Positions 1-6,161 of a stretch of 6,702 bases of DNA are shown here, piece after piece. Each line of letters starts with the position of its first letter. Position 1 is the first letter of the stretch. The notes under the pieces are model-generated. The model made no database searches. It was not told the DNA's origin and saw nothing but the letters and a program-made list of their open reading frames with translations. Source of the stretch: Lachnoclostridium sp. UBA1434. GTDB taxonomy: Bacteria; Bacillota; Clostridia; Lachnospirales; Lachnospiraceae. Where the stretch lies: contig DCTS01000006.1 in the NCBI GenBank assembly GCA_002329645.1, positions 4,666 to 11,367 on the forward strand, written 5' to 3'. A program made the position numbers and the translations under genes.

Positions 1-45
1 CCCGCCGATCCCGATGAGCCTGAAAAAGTCATCCCTGTATTTTGA
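1..45 (+). CDS. Possible 3' end of a rightward gene
   Basis: Frame 1 is open from the window edge and ends at TGA 43-45, giving a 14-residue tail rich in Pro, Asp and Glu that ends PEKVIPVF. The codons are mostly G/C-ending, like alaA. The stop lies 28 bases before a perfect hairpin whose T-rich side faces rightward, which is what the end of a rightward gene would look like. The tail is too short to identify a protein family. The reverse strand is also open here, reading FFRLIGIGG, so a leftward gene cannot be excluded. Confidence 0.3.
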   Translation, partial: PADPDEPEKVIPVF

Positions 46-73
46 TTTAATTGATTTAGTCCATATAGTACGG

Positions 74-100
74 AGCGGGCAGTTAAGCTGCCCGCTTTCT
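74..100 (+). terminator. Intrinsic terminator between converging genes
   Basis: A perfect 9-bp stem AGCGGGCAG/CTGCCCGCT (74-82 and 88-96) encloses a 5-base loop and is followed by TTCTTAT. The T-rich tail is only on the rightward side, so it best terminates a gene entering from the left. The alaA stop codon (110-112) lies 13 bases from the stem. The hairpin could also help end or stabilise the alaA transcript, although no U-run follows it on that strand. Confidence 0.75.
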
Positions 101-109
101 TATGGCCGG

Positions 110-1318
110 TTATTGACGGTATTCGCTCAGGAACTCTTCAAGCCGACCGAGCGCCGTGCCGAGATCTTCGATGCAGGGCAGATACACGACGCGGAAGTGG
201 TCCGGCGCGCTCCAGTGAAAGCCGGTCCCGTGGACGATGAGGACGTGTTTCTCACGCAGGAAATCCAGTGCGAAACGCTCGTCGTCCGTGATGCCGAACC
301 GTGCCGCGTCAAGTTTCGGAAAGATATAGAGCCCGGCCTTCGGTTTCACGGCGCTGACCCCCGGGATGCGGTTGAGAGCGGAGTACGCGAAATCTCTCTG
401 GAGGCAGAGCCTGCCGCCGGGCATGACCGAAACGTCCGGTTCGGACTTGAGGGCCGAAGCGACGACGAGCTGTGCGGGCACGTTTGCGCACAGGCGCATG
501 GAGGCCATCAGTTCAAGCCCCTCAATATAACCGCTTGCCTGCGCCTTGTTGCCCGAAAGGGTCATCCAGCCGCACCGGAAGCCCGCAATATTGTGTGATT
601 TTGACAGGCCGTTCATGGTGACGGTGAAGAGATCAGGCGCCAGCGCCGCAATCGAGGTGTGTGAAAGCCCGTCCATCACGATGCGGTCGTATATCTCGTC
701 GGAAAAGACGATGAGGTCGCTGCTCCTCGCGATGTCCGCGATCTCGCTGAGGACAGAATCGGGGTAGAGCGCTCCTGTCGGATTGTTCGGGTTGATTATG
801 ACGATGGCCTTTGTTCTGGGCGTGATCTTCTTTTTTATATCGGCTGTATCGGGGTTCCACTCCGACTGCTCGTCACAAACATAGTGGACGGCTTTGCCTC
901 CCGACAGACTGACGGCGGCGGTCCAGAGCGGGTAGTCGGGAGAGGGGACCAGCACCTCGTCTCCGCTGTTCAGCAGGGCGTGCATCGACATCGCTATCAG
1001 TTCGCTCACACCGTTCCCCGTGATCACGTCTTCGGGTCCTGCGACCGGGATGTTTTTTCCCCGGCAGTATTCCACTATGGCGCACCGCGCGGACATGAGG
1101 CCTTTCGAGTCGGTGTAGCCCTCCGCGCTGCGCAGATTTTCAAGCATATCGCTGATCACCGTATCGGGCGCGCAAAAACCGAAAGGCGCGGGATTGCCGA
1201 TGTTCAGCTTGATAATTTTGTTCCCTTCAAGCGAGAGCCGTTCCGCCTCGGCCGCTAAAACGCCGCGAACGTCATAGCGGACGTTGTCGAGACTTCTTGA
1301 TTTTTGGAAAGTACGCAT
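110..1318 (-). CDS. alaA: Alanine aminotransferase (AlaA-type, PLP class I)
   Basis: This is a 402-residue cytoplasmic pyridoxal-phosphate aminotransferase of fold type I. It is predicted to interconvert pyruvate plus glutamate with alanine plus 2-oxoglutarate. From memory the sequence is closely similar to E. coli AlaA (YfbQ) along its whole length: LNIGNPAPFGF near residues 38-48, GNGVSELI 101-108, PDYPLWTAAVSL 128-139, NPNNPTG 176-182, DEIYD 207-211, the Schiff-base lysine K240 in NGLSKS, AGFR 245-248, GYIEGLE 263-269 and the carboxylate-binding arginine R376 in DHFR. Length is normal and the frame intact. ATG 1316-1318 is preceded by GAGGT (1325-1329) with six bases of spacing. Sampled G+C is 55-60%, clearly higher than the operon to the right. 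It is transcribed as a single gene behind the T-box leader, away from the importer operon. Close relatives act on other amino acids, but the resemblance to AlaA is strong. Confidence 0.93.
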   Translation of the reverse strand: MRTFQKSRSLDNVRYDVRGVLAAEAERLSLEGNKIIKLNIGNPAPFGFCAPDTVISDMLENLRSAEGYTDSKGLMSARCAIVEYCRGKNIPVAGPEDVITGNGVSELIAMSMHALLNSGDEVLVPSPDYPLWTAAVSLSGGKAVHYVCDEQSEWNPDTADIKKKITPRTKAIVIINPNNPTGALYPDSVLSEIADIARSSDLIVFSDEIYDRIVMDGLSHTSIAALAPDLFTVTMNGLSKSHNIAGFRCGWMTLSGNKAQASGYIEGLELMASMRLCANVPAQLVVASALKSEPDVSVMPGGRLCLQRDFAYSALNRIPGVSAVKPKAGLYIFPKLDAARFGITDDERFALDFLREKHVLIVHGTGFHWSAPDHFRVVYLPCIEDLGTALGRLEEFLSEYRQ

Positions 1319-1340
1319 TTTGTTACCTCACTGAAGATAA

Positions 1341-1378
1341 AATAAAAAGCCCTAAACCGACTGTCGTCAGTTTAGGGC
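1341..1378 (-). terminator. T-box-controlled terminator before alaA
   Basis: A perfect 9-bp stem on the minus strand, GCCCTAAAC/GTTTAGGGC (1370-1378 and 1349-1357), is extended inward by a short GAC/GTC pairing and followed by TTTTTATT (1341-1348). This is the default-off structure of the T-box. It stops transcription 23 bases before the alaA start unless uncharged tRNA stabilises the antiterminator. Confidence 0.93.
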
Positions 1379-1627
1379 GGAATGACCGCGGTACCACCTA
1401 AATTCAGAGATAAACACTCTGCACTCTGCAGGTACGGGACATGATATGTCCGATACCTCTCCGATGTAACGGTCGGAACCCGTTGAGGCCTACAGGAATA
1501 ATTCTTTCGGTTCAAAACTCGGAGAGGGCTTCGCCGCAGCCGCCCCGAAGATTTACACCGGCCATCTTCTCTCTGCGCTTTCAGCAAGCATGTACTCTTC
1601 CTTCTCATTGCTATTTTCTGATTTATT
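1341..1627 (-). ncRNA. T-box riboswitch leader of alaA
   Basis: On the minus strand this has the parts of a T-box leader in order. Stem I carries an ATGA kink-turn-like motif, AGTA (1593-1596), AGAGAG (1569-1574) and an apical hairpin with arms GAAGAT/ATCTTC (1564-1569 and 1547-1552). The T-box core AGGTGGTACCGCG lies at 1387-1399, and a terminator follows. The antiterminator pairs TTTAGG (1397-1402) with CCTAAA (1371-1376), and the second segment is also the 5' arm of the terminator, so the two folds exclude each other. UGGU in the core pairs with ACCA, so the tRNA must have discriminator A. That fits Ala and argues against Asp, Asn, Gly, His and Cys. The candidate specifier is GCC (Ala) at 1527-1529, directly after a GAA that could form the S-turn with AGTA. 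A one-base register shift would give CCC (Pro). T-box identity is certain; the amino acid is inferred. Confidence 0.95.
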
Positions 1628-1633
1628 TACTAT

Positions 1634-1662
1634 ATAATAGTCAACATAATCTGAAAAGTCAA
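1634..1662 (-). promoter_or_regulatory. Sigma-A promoter for the T-box/alaA transcript
   Basis: The minus strand has -35 TTGACT (1657-1662) and -10 TATTAT (1634-1639) with an ideal 17-base spacer. Transcription would begin near 1627, just before Stem I of the T-box. The last repeat of the 21-bp array begins eight bases behind the -35 element. Confidence 0.82.
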
Positions 1663-1669
1663 TATAAAT

Positions 1670-1795
1670 CTTGGCTAATACCTTATTAAACTTGACTGAT
1701 ACCCTATTAATCCTGGCTGATATCTTATTAGTCCTGGCTGATACCCTATTAATCCTGGCTGATATCTTATTAGTCCTGGCTGATACCCTATTAGT
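1670..1795. repeat. Six tandem 21-bp direct repeats in the intergenic region
   Basis: Six exact-length 21-bp units start at 1670, 1691, 1712, 1733, 1754 and 1775, and a decayed seventh can be traced after 1796. The common pattern is CCTGGCTGATA followed by YCYTATTARt. Units 3 and 5 are identical. Units 4 and 6 differ by one base. Units 3+4 and 5+6 therefore form a 42-bp higher-order repeat differing at a single position, which suggests duplication of a two-unit block. Units 1 and 2 are more diverged. Each unit junction contains an imperfect dyad, TATTAR-N6-CTGATA. The 21-bp period is two DNA turns, so all dyads face the same side of the helix. The array lies directly upstream of the alaA promoter. 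It could be an operator array or only an unstable minisatellite; the sequence alone does not decide. Confidence 0.93.
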
Positions 1796-1802
1796 ATATT
1801 GA

Positions 1803-2064
1803 TACTTAATATATGAGTTAACGCCCGATTATCCCGAAGCACCTGAAGGGATAGTATATAAAAACATGGGAGTAAAGGAAAATCAGAACTGTACCACCAT
1901 TACCCTGCGGATGAAGGATGGGAGACGCAGGTGGTCAAACCCCGGAGCGAATAACATGGCAAAGCTGCTTACCAGCAGAGAGAATAAAGAGCTATCTGAC
2001 ATAATAGATAAGTATACTGATGGAATGATACTTGCAGAACCGGTGCAGGATTTTCGAGTGGGTT
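1803..2064 (+). pseudogene. C-terminal remnant of an ISLre2/UPF0236-like transposase
   Basis: The frame is open from just after TGA 1800-1802, and protein-like sequence begins well before the first ATG (1866): TPDYPEAPEGIVYKNMG, then TITLRMKDGRRRWS, then NPGANNMAKLL. The order 'RMK..RRWS..GANNMAKLL' resembles the C-terminal segment of ISLre2/UPF0236 transposases, which typically read RM....WS..GA..M..L. This is recalled from memory and not searched. The catalytic part is missing, a stop lies upstream at 1800, and no Shine-Dalgarno fits ATG 1866 (the purine-rich GAAGGG is 15 bases away). No terminal inverted repeat is visible. The frame continues without interruption into the solute-binding protein, so the right boundary is only approximate, somewhere between about 2060 and 2100. 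Confidence 0.5.
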
Positions 2065-4337
2065 TTTGCATGCCAGTTCGTTTTGCGAGCGACCTGGCAC
2101 TGATTATGCAGGGCTGTACTAATAAGGGCAGGGATGCTTCAAAAGAGAATAATGATATTACCGGCGGAAACGGAAAGCAGGCATCGGGAGATGCAGCCGG
2201 TAAGGTCTCAGCCAAAGACGGCGAACAGGCGATGGGAAGATATATTGAGAGCAAGGCCAAGTTGCCTGAGATGTCGCAAGGGGAAATCATATTAGGAATA
2301 CTTATGAACCCTGACGGATACTTCGAGGTATACACGATGCACAAGGGCCGGTATTACTGCTACAGACAGAATAAGGATGACTTATGGGAAAGCAATATGC
2401 CGGGATGGCTTAACAATGATACGGTTAAGAAGGCAGATGTAATCACCAATATCCAGCAGGGCGGCGACGGTAATTACTATGCATGCCTTGAAAGCTATAC
2501 AAACAAAGAATCGAGGTGCCGTATAGTACAATCTGCGGATGGCGGCAATACGGTTCAAACAGTCGATATGCCATATCTTAATAAAGCCGAGTCGGAAACG
2601 GCGGAATATACCCTTTATCCGCGAATTCAGCAAATGGGTGTTATGGAGAACGGGACCTATGTTTTCAATGATGTGGGAGACCCTGATATACTGATGCTGT
2701 ATTCTCCTGAGGGCGATAAGCTGGATGAACTAGAGATTGACTACAGGCAGAATTTTCTTGTAACCGGTAATAAATTGATAGCAGCCGGCAAGGATGATAC
2801 CGGAATCCTGTTCTATGACGGCGACAGCATGACAGTTGAGAAAACCATAGCTTATACCCTGGATAACAGGGCGTTAACATTTGCCCTTAAGGAAGACCAT
2901 ACACTGCTGGTAGTGGATTCTGACGGAATTCACCGTATGTCCGGTGATGGTACCCTGTGGGAAATAGTGGTGGATGGGATCCTTAATTCCATGAGTATGC
3001 CCTCCCTCACACCATACTCACTATATGTTACCGAGGGGGAGCATGAGGAATACCATGTGGTTTATAAGGATGCTAATGAAGGCACTTATAGTCTCATGCA
3101 CTATAGGTTCGACAAGAATGTATCCTCCGTTCCCTCCAGGGAAATAACCGTATATTCCCTGCGGGAAAACAAGACCATCCGGCAGGCCATAGCAATGTAT
3201 CAGGCTCAGAATGACGACATAAAGATAAATTACGTGGTTGCCATGGAGAATGCTGCAGGAAATGTATCTGATTACATCCGTGCCTTAAATACCGAGCTTT
3301 TGGCGGGAAACGGCGCCGATATCCTTGTACTTGACGGATTGCCGGTTGATTCATATATGGAAAAGGCAGTCCTGGAGGATATATCCGATATCATCTGTCC
3401 GCTGGAGGATGCAGGGATGCTGCTTCCCAATATATCAGAGGGATATCATACTGACAATAAAATATACATGATGCCCGTCCGGTTCACTGTTCCGGTAATC
3501 CTGGGCAAGGCTGACGCTGTTAAGAATGTCAGCAGCCTTGACAGTATCGTTAACTATATGGCACGCACAGATATACCCTATTCCGGCTCTGCTTCTTATC
3601 GTGAGCTTCTTTTGAACTACCTTGCATTATATTCGGATGATTTCCTGCAAAACAGAGCCATTGACAGGGATAAACTGACCGGATTCCTAAAGAATATTAA
3701 GGAAATTGCGGATAATACACAAGCCTCGGAACATGATGAAGAGAAAAATCGCAGATCGGAGTTGGGAAGCCTCTTTGGCAATGAGGATTTGTTTACCGAA
3801 AACGCTATAACTTTATACGATGAGAATGTCAGCTCGGGACTGATAAAAATAGCAAATATTAATGATTTGATAATACCCTTTGCTGTAATTAAGAATAAAG
3901 GCTTAAGCTACAATACCTTAGACGGTCAGTTTCTGCCCATTGGCATTATTGGCTTAAATAGCACCGGTAAGGATAAAGAGACAGCAAAAGCCTTTATCTC
4001 CTATTTATTTACCGGGGAGGTTCAGGATGCCAATCTCTATGACGGCTTCCCCGTGAACAGCTCTTCTATTGATAAATGGTTTGCCCAGGATAATGAAGAC
4101 TTTTATGTGGCCTTTAGCTCACAGAACGGTAAAATGATCAGCGGTGGCTGGCCTTCAAGGGGAGAAAGAAAAGCCTTCAGAGATAAGATATCAAATATCC
4201 GTATACCGATTGAGACGGATAATGTCCTTAATCAGATGATAATTGAGGGAGCCTTGCCATATCTTCTGGGGAATACTGATATTGACCGGGCTGTTGCAGG
4301 TATTATGGAAAAAGCAGCCTTATATCTGACGGAATAA
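1866..4337 (+). CDS. Large sugar ABC solute-binding protein with a predicted beta-propeller-like N-terminal domain
   Basis: The open frame spans 823 codons, but only residues from about 77 look native. C84 in LALIMQGC resembles a lipobox cysteine and is followed by a Gly/Ser/Asn/Lys linker (85-122), as in Gram-positive lipoproteins. Residues about 125-420 are beta-rich with repeated aromatic and GD-type turns (GRYYCYR, GTYVFND, GILFYDGD), suggesting a propeller or sensor fold. Residues about 425-823 form a family 1 solute-binding domain: EITVYSLRENKTIRQAI at 426-442, GADILVLDGLPVDSY at 483-497 and DGFPVN at 726-731. It should capture a carbohydrate outside the membrane for the two permeases that follow; the ligand is unknown. 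Residues 1-63 look like a transposase tail. The segment before C84 contains Arg72 and Asp76 and is a poor signal peptide. No start is convincing: ATG 1866 has no fitting Shine-Dalgarno, ATG 1956 has GGAG (1944-1947) eight bases upstream but within the transposase-like part, and ATG 2070 has weak support. No promoter was recognised. The protein may be mislocalised. Confidence 0.8.
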   Translation: MGVKENQNCTTITLRMKDGRRRWSNPGANNMAKLLTSRENKELSDIIDKYTDGMILAEPVQDFRVGFCMPVRFASDLALIMQGCTNKGRDASKENNDITGGNGKQASGDAAGKVSAKDGEQAMGRYIESKAKLPEMSQGEIILGILMNPDGYFEVYTMHKGRYYCYRQNKDDLWESNMPGWLNNDTVKKADVITNIQQGGDGNYYACLESYTNKESRCRIVQSADGGNTVQTVDMPYLNKAESETAEYTLYPRIQQMGVMENGTYVFNDVGDPDILMLYSPEGDKLDELEIDYRQNFLVTGNKLIAAGKDDTGILFYDGDSMTVEKTIAYTLDNRALTFALKEDHTLLVVDSDGIHRMSGDGTLWEIVVDGILNSMSMPSLTPYSLYVTEGEHEEYHVVYKDANEGTYSLMHYRFDKNVSSVPSREITVYSLRENKTIRQAIAMYQAQNDDIKINYVVAMENAAGNVSDYIRALNTELLAGNGADILVLDGLPVDSYMEKAVLEDISDIICPLEDAGMLLPNISEGYHTDNKIYMMPVRFTVPVILGKADAVKNVSSLDSIVNYMARTDIPYSGSASYRELLLNYLALYSDDFLQNRAIDRDKLTGFLKNIKEIADNTQASEHDEEKNRRSELGSLFGNEDLFTENAITLYDENVSSGLIKIANINDLIIPFAVIKNKGLSYNTLDGQFLPIGIIGLNSTGKDKETAKAFISYLFTGEVQDANLYDGFPVNSSSIDKWFAQDNEDFYVAFSSQNGKMISGGWPSRGERKAFRDKISNIRIPIETDNVLNQMIIEGALPYLLGNTDIDRAVAGIMEKAALYLTE

Positions 4338-4340
4338 GGC
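4317..4340 (+). other. Hairpin over the stop codon of the binding-protein gene
   Basis: A perfect 7-bp stem GCCTTAT/ATAAGGC (4317-4323 and 4334-4340) with a 10-base loop includes the TAA stop (4335-4337). No T-run follows, so it is not a standard terminator. By analogy with other binding-protein operons, it may slow 3' decay or reduce read-through so that the binding protein outnumbers the permeases. This is inference. Confidence 0.35.
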
Positions 4341-4386
4341 AGCCTCTTTAGGGCAGCTTATTGTGAAAGACGAAAGGCTGGGTTAA

Positions 4387-5259
4387 ATGAAAATAAACAT
4401 AAAGAAAAGAAATGCCTTAATGAGGAAGGAAGGAGGAAAGGCCATGCTTTTCCTTTTTCCAAGCCTGGCGGGGATAACGGTATTTGTACTGCTTCCGTTT
4501 ATGGATGTTATCAGGCGGTCCTTCTGTGATGCAATGGGAAGAAAATTTGTCGGTATGGCAAATTATAAACTGGTTCTGAATAACAAAGCTTTTCAATTGG
4601 CAGCCGGCAACACAGCCAAATTTATCATAATCTGTATTCCGGTACTGCTGCTGGTATCCCTGGGAATATCTCTGCTGCTTAAGAACCAGCGCAGCCGTAA
4701 GGAATTCCTTAAAACCTCATTTTTATTTCCTATGGCAATTCCCGTGGCATCCGTAGTGCTGCTATGGAGGCTGCTGTTCCATTGGAACGGGCTGATTAAC
4801 GGACTTCTGGTCCGCACAGGTATTGAAAAGATTGATTTCATTAATTCAAACAAGGCATTTATTGTCCTGATTATAACTTACCTGTGGAAAAATGCAGGCT
4901 ACAATATAATTTTATGGCTTACAGGGCTGAATGGGATTCCCGCCTCCCTCTATGAGGCAGCCGCTGCGGACGGAGCAGGCAAATGGGCTAAATTTCGCTA
5001 TATTACACTGCCGCAGCTTGCTCCCACAACCCTTGCAATTACTATTCTGTCCTTTGTGAATTCCTTCAAGGTTTTCAGGGAGGCATATCTGATATCGGGT
5101 GATTACCCTCACGAAAGCATTTATATGATGCAGCATTTATTTAACAACTGGTTTCTTTCCCTGGATATGCAGAAGATAACCCCGGCGGCAGTCCTGTGCA
5201 TTATTCTGTTCATCATGCTGATCTTGCTATTTATGAAATTACGTAAAAATGAGGATTAA
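4387..5259 (+). CDS. Sugar ABC transporter permease, MalF/UgpA type
   Basis: This is a 290-residue inner-membrane permease of the carbohydrate importer. Six hydrophobic segments lie near residues 20-40, 79-99, 111-131, 156-179, 212-231 and 266-284. The cytoplasmic EAA loop that docks the ATPase is clear: E190-AAAADGAG, ending ITLP at 206-209. It begins 49 bases after the binding-protein gene and is followed by the second permease, so the three form one importer operon. The start is ambiguous. ATG 4387 has AAAGG about nine bases upstream and gives a basic N-terminus (KKRNALMRKEGGK) typical before the first membrane segment. ATG 4444 has a perfect AGGAGG seven bases upstream but would begin directly at the membrane segment (271 residues). 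The longer form is preferred on topology. The substrate cannot be read from the sequence. Confidence 0.92.
   Translation: MKINIKKRNALMRKEGGKAMLFLFPSLAGITVFVLLPFMDVIRRSFCDAMGRKFVGMANYKLVLNNKAFQLAAGNTAKFIIICIPVLLLVSLGISLLLKNQRSRKEFLKTSFLFPMAIPVASVVLLWRLLFHWNGLINGLLVRTGIEKIDFINSNKAFIVLIITYLWKNAGYNIILWLTGLNGIPASLYEAAAADGAGKWAKFRYITLPQLAPTTLAITILSFVNSFKVFREAYLISGDYPHESIYMMQHLFNNWFLSLDMQKITPAAVLCIILFIMLILLFMKLRKNED
4431..4436 (+). promoter_or_regulatory. Strong internal Shine-Dalgarno in permease gene
   Basis: AGGAGG lies seven bases before ATG 4444, better than anything in front of ATG 4387. It may be chance from the Lys/Gly codons KEGGK, or it may mark a shorter alternative product lacking the basic N-terminal tail. 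Confidence 0.4.
5251..5254 (+). promoter_or_regulatory. Ribosome binding site deciding the second permease start
   Basis: GAGG lies nine bases before ATG 5264 and inside the last codons of the upstream permease, consistent with translational coupling. The earlier in-frame ATG 5249 is preceded by TTACGTAAAA and has no ribosome binding site, so 5264 is the better start. Confidence 0.55.
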
Positions 5260-5263
5260 GACC

Positions 5264-6112
5264 ATGAAGATAAGAAGAGGATTAAAAACCTGCCTTCTGC
5301 TGTTAATGACCCTTCCCGTCTGGGTTCCGGTATGGATGCTGGTCAGCGGTTCCTTTATGGGAACTGCCGAGGTTTATAAAAATGTCGGCCCTGTTCTGGA
5401 TAAAGCATCGGGAATGGCGGTCTGGCAGGTATTCCCGGAGTTTCCGATATTAAGGCCCTTTGTGGAGCTTCTGCTGGATTCCCCTGATTTTTTCAAGATG
5501 TTCTGGAATTCCTGTATCCAGGTGTTCCCGGTACTTTTAGGGCAGGTATGCATTGCGGTTCCTGCAGCATGGGCTTTCGCAAGGTTTAGGTTTAAAGGGA
5601 AAAAAGTTCTTTATGTACTATATATATTACTAATGGTCCTGCCCTTTCAAGTTACCATGGTTTCCAGCTATCTTGTACTGGATCGGCTCAATTTGACGGA
5701 AACGCATCTTGCACTTATTATCCCGAATATTTTCTCGGCTTTTCCCGTATTCATCATGGAAAAGTTCTTTCGCGCGGTACCCGTGTCACTGATAGAAGCA
5801 GCCAAGCTTGACGGGTCAGGCGAATTTTACATATTTATAAAGGTTGGGGTTCCGATAGGAGCGCCCGGAATCCTGTCCATAGTAATCCTTGGCTTTCTGG
5901 AATATTGGAATGCTATTGAGCAGCCCCTGACCTTTTTGGTAAGAAGAAAGGATTTATGGCCGCTTCCTCTGTATCTGCCGGAAATAACAGCCGGCAAGGC
6001 CGGTGTAGCTTTTGCAGCGGCAGTGATTATGATGACGCCTGCAGTGCTTTTGTTCCTGTACGGCCAGAAGTATCTGGAACAGGGAATAGCTGCCTCGGGT
6101 CTTAAGGAATAA
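5264..6112 (+). CDS. Carbohydrate ABC transporter permease, MalG/UgpE type
   Basis: This is a 282-residue inner-membrane partner of the MalF-type permease. Six hydrophobic segments lie near residues 8-28, 83-106, 115-138, 147-169, 200-220 and 247-267. The EAA loop is present as E178-AAKLDGSGEF, ending in VGVP at 194-197 where ILP-type endings are usual. The C-terminal GLKE resembles the short GAVKG-type ending common in MalG-like proteins. The start at 5264 is chosen because GAGG precedes it; a five-residue longer form from 5249 would overlap the upstream gene by 11 bases. The loop between the first two segments (about 29-82) is long and contains little hydrophobic sequence, typical of this subfamily. 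No ATPase gene follows, so the complex probably uses a shared MsmX-type ATPase encoded elsewhere, as is established for B. subtilis sugar importers. Confidence 0.92.
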   Translation: MKIRRGLKTCLLLLMTLPVWVPVWMLVSGSFMGTAEVYKNVGPVLDKASGMAVWQVFPEFPILRPFVELLLDSPDFFKMFWNSCIQVFPVLLGQVCIAVPAAWAFARFRFKGKKVLYVLYILLMVLPFQVTMVSSYLVLDRLNLTETHLALIIPNIFSAFPVFIMEKFFRAVPVSLIEAAKLDGSGEFYIFIKVGVPIGAPGILSIVILGFLEYWNAIEQPLTFLVRRKDLWPLPLYLPEITAGKAGVAFAAAVIMMTPAVLLFLYGQKYLEQGIAASGLKE

Positions 6113-6114
6113 TA

Positions 6115-6132
6115 ACGGCCGGTATCGGCCGT
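6115..6132 (+). other. Intergenic hairpin between permease and adaptor genes
   Basis: A perfect 7-bp GC-rich stem ACGGCCG/CGGCCGT (6115-6121 and 6126-6132) closes a GTAT tetraloop, two bases after the permease stop. The following bases (CTGCTTCTG) are not a U-run, so this is at most a weak or partial terminator. It could separate or attenuate expression of the adaptor gene relative to the importer. Confidence 0.5.
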
Positions 6133-6161
6133 CTGCTTCTGAAAGTAAGGAGTGTATTAAT

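Noticed and set aside
14..598. Rightward open frame of 194 codons opposite alaA
   Set aside because: It lies almost wholly antisense to the well-supported aminotransferase and crosses the terminator. Its composition reflects the complementary strand of a GC-rich gene, and it has no recognisable motif or ribosome site.
884..1258. Rightward 124-codon frame antisense to alaA
   Set aside because: It is the complement of conserved AlaA codons and has no family signature.
1372..1608. Leftward 78-codon frame across the T-box
   Set aside because: The stretch is fully explained by T-box structure (Stem I, antiterminator, terminator). A protein read through a leader and terminator stem is not credible here.
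1441..1689. Rightward 82-codon frame antisense to the T-box and promoter
   Set aside because: It overlaps a strong structured RNA and a promoter, and its C-terminal codons enter the repeats. There is no ribosome site.
1670..1795. CRISPR array
   Set aside because: The 21-bp units are contiguous with no unique spacers between them, so this is a tandem repeat and not a CRISPR.
1799..1860. Promoter for the binding-protein operon (TTGATA at 1799, TATATA at 1855)
   Set aside because: The -35-like and -10-like hexamers are not at a workable distance from each other, and no alternative partner was found for either.
1883..2344. Leftward 153-codon frame opposite the binding protein start
   Set aside because: It is antisense to the fusion and the lipoprotein linker. 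It shows no domain and no ribosome site, and is best explained as a shadow frame.
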